Shown here in pieces: positions 21,197-22,303 of a stretch of DNA of 22,303 nucleotides; the stretch's first letter is position 1, and each line of letters opens with the position of its first letter. Origin of the DNA: JAEUMD01 sp044222395 (GTDB lineage Bacteria; Pseudomonadota; Alphaproteobacteria; Rhizobiales; Hyphomicrobiaceae); NCBI GenBank assembly GCA_044222395.1, contig JBGANK010000050.1, positions 1 through 22,303 of the forward strand, in the 5' to 3' direction. A program made the position numbers and the translations under genes. The notes under the pieces are model-generated. The model was given only the letters and a program-made list of their open reading frames with translations, was not told the DNA's origin and did not search any database.

Positions 21197-22303
21197 CTAC
21201 GTGATCTCGCCGCGGTCGACCCTGCGCGAGAACTCCGTCTGCCCGCCCGCGGACAGGATCCGCGCCTGCTCGACCCAGTTCTCGCGCTCGATGCGACCCC
21301 TGAAGTCTAGGATCTCGCTGACGTGCGCGATATCAGCCGCAGTCCAGTTGGCGACCTGCTCATAGCTGACGATACCCAGTGAGTTGAGCTTCTTCTCGAT
21401 CAGCACACCAATGCCGCGGATCCGCTTCAGGTCGTCGATCGCGCCCGCCGGCCCACCGATGCCGGCCGGCTTGAGAGCTTCGGAGCGCACCGAGCGCAGC
21501 CCCGAAACATCCGAACGGGCTGGCCGCTCGGCCGCGCTTTCCTGTTTTTCGCGCATTGCCTCGGCGAGACGCGCAGGCCGTGGGCCGGCGTGCTGGCCCG
21601 TGGCAGCAGCCGCCGTGCCTGCCACCGACACGGTTCCCGAATCCCACCTGCGCGCAAAATGTGTCGTGCCGCTGTTGGCAAGCACCTGAGCCTGCTCGAT
21701 CCAGTTTTCGCGCGCCACCCGACCCGGCGTTCCGAGCAGCCCATCGATGCGCGCTACATCCGCGCTTTTCCATTGCGCAATCGCGCGATAGCTCGTGACA
21801 CCGGCACTATGGAGAAGCCTCTCCGTCGTTGCATCGATGCCCCGGATCCGCTGCAGCAAGTCCGCCTTGACGCCAGCGCTTGCCTGAGCGACGACCGGTT
21901 GGCGCTGAGGTTCAGGTGCCTTCACCGGCTGCGCCACGGCTTCCGTCACCTTGGCGACCGTCTGAGCCGCTGCAACCGGCTTCGCAACTTCGGCACGCGG
22001 CGCTGGCGGTGGCGCCGGCGGAACCGGCGCGCGCGGTGCCAACACCGGCTGCAGCGGCCTGCGTTCAGAGGCGGCACGACCGCGGCTGGCCGAGGCCGCC
22101 GCAGCCGCAACACCAGCGGCACCCGCCATCGCCATCGAGAACGGCGTGCTCTCAGGACGCGAGCGAGCTGGTTCAGCCACTGCCGTGGTGGACGCAGCCG
22201 GCGCCACAGGAGCCCGCCCAGGTCGCGCGACTGCCGACGGCTGTGCCTGCGCCAGCTCGCCGCGCAACCTTCGCCGCGCGAAGTCCGTCACGCCGCCTGC
22301 CGC
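21197..22303 (-). CDS. Ala/Pro-rich protein with two helix-hairpin-helix modules (5' end beyond window)
   Basis: The frame is open from the right edge to the stop at 21197. A GTG at 22291 could start it (364 residues), but the frame continues upstream, so the gene probably begins outside the window. The N-terminal 140 residues are Ala/Pro/Arg-rich and disordered. Two homologous modules of about 75 residues follow. The first (143-217) has LLQRIRGIDATTERLLHSAGVTSY, and the second (286-361) has LKRIRGIGVLIEKKLNSLGIVSY; each then has W..AD.A, a G R..RENW.EQA motif and an F.RR end. Only the second keeps the GIG hairpin turn. This resembles the HhH (flap-endonuclease-like) domains of unknown role in alphaproteobacteria. 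It converges with the hydrolase gene 61 nt away. Confidence 0.82.
   Translation of the reverse strand, partial: AAGGVTDFARRRLRGELAQAQPSAVARPGRAPVAPAASTTAVAEPARSRPESTPFSMAMAGAAGVAAAAASASRGRAASERRPLQPVLAPRAPVPPAPPPAPRAEVAKPVAAAQTVAKVTEAVAQPVKAPEPQRQPVVAQASAGVKADLLQRIRGIDATTERLLHSAGVTSYRAIAQWKSADVARIDGLLGTPGRVARENWIEQAQVLANSGTTHFARRWDSGTVSVAGTAAAATGQHAGPRPARLAEAMREKQESAAERPARSDVSGLRSVRSEALKPAGIGGPAGAIDDLKRIRGIGVLIEKKLNSLGIVSYEQVANWTAADIAHVSEILDFRGRIERENWVEQARILSAGGQTEFSRRVDRGEIT

Overview
The window looks like chromosomal DNA of a GC-rich alphaproteobacterium, most likely Hyphomicrobiales and perhaps near Hyphomicrobiaceae. Three things point there. The minus-strand order rpoZ, rsh, DUF2062, pdxJ, acpS, lepB, rnc, era, recO and the nearby order UDG, NYN, rpoZ follow a layout I know from that order. 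There is a single bifunctional Rsh instead of separate RelA and SpoT. Small palindromic dispersed repeats with CTAG ends are present. The species cannot be named from the sequence alone. No rRNA, tRNA, CRISPR array, integrase or transposase gene was seen.

Left part (1-9449, all genes on the minus strand): a housekeeping block for RNA processing, translation, export and stress. In transcription order it holds rpoZ (omega), rsh ((p)ppGpp synthetase/hydrolase), a DUF2062 membrane protein, pdxJ and acpS (4-nt overlap), lepB, rnc and era (4-nt gap, then 8-nt overlap), a small secreted protein, and recO, which is cut by the window edge. Three spacers of this block carry dispersed repeats: upstream of recO, between acpS and lepB, and between DUF2062 and pdxJ. 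The last copy is flanked by an 11-bp direct duplication and supplies the present stop codon of the DUF2062 gene.

Middle part (9450-13177, plus strand): a divergent spacer, then a NYN/LabA-type nuclease, a family 5 (UDGb) uracil-DNA glycosylase, a membrane-anchored protein with a textbook EF-hand loop, and a DUF3775 protein.

Accessory-looking part (13178-16030): a short secreted CPLC-containing protein resembling DUF2946, followed by an outer-membrane protein with a histidine-rich loop. These may be a metal-handling pair. A converging, cysteine-free redoxin-fold protein follows. A tandem 7-bp repeat matching the plant-telomere motif CCCTAAA lies between this redoxin and smpB, just upstream of the redoxin start.

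Right part (16031-22303): smpB and dapA on the minus strand, diverging from a large Slt-type lytic transglycosylase and an alpha/beta hydrolase on the plus strand. The window ends inside a minus-strand Ala/Pro-rich protein with two copies of a helix-hairpin-helix module.

No multi-gene defence or mobile system was found. The most unusual signals are the repeat insertion that replaced a stop codon, the telomere-like heptamer array, the cysteine-free redoxin, and the candidate metal pair.
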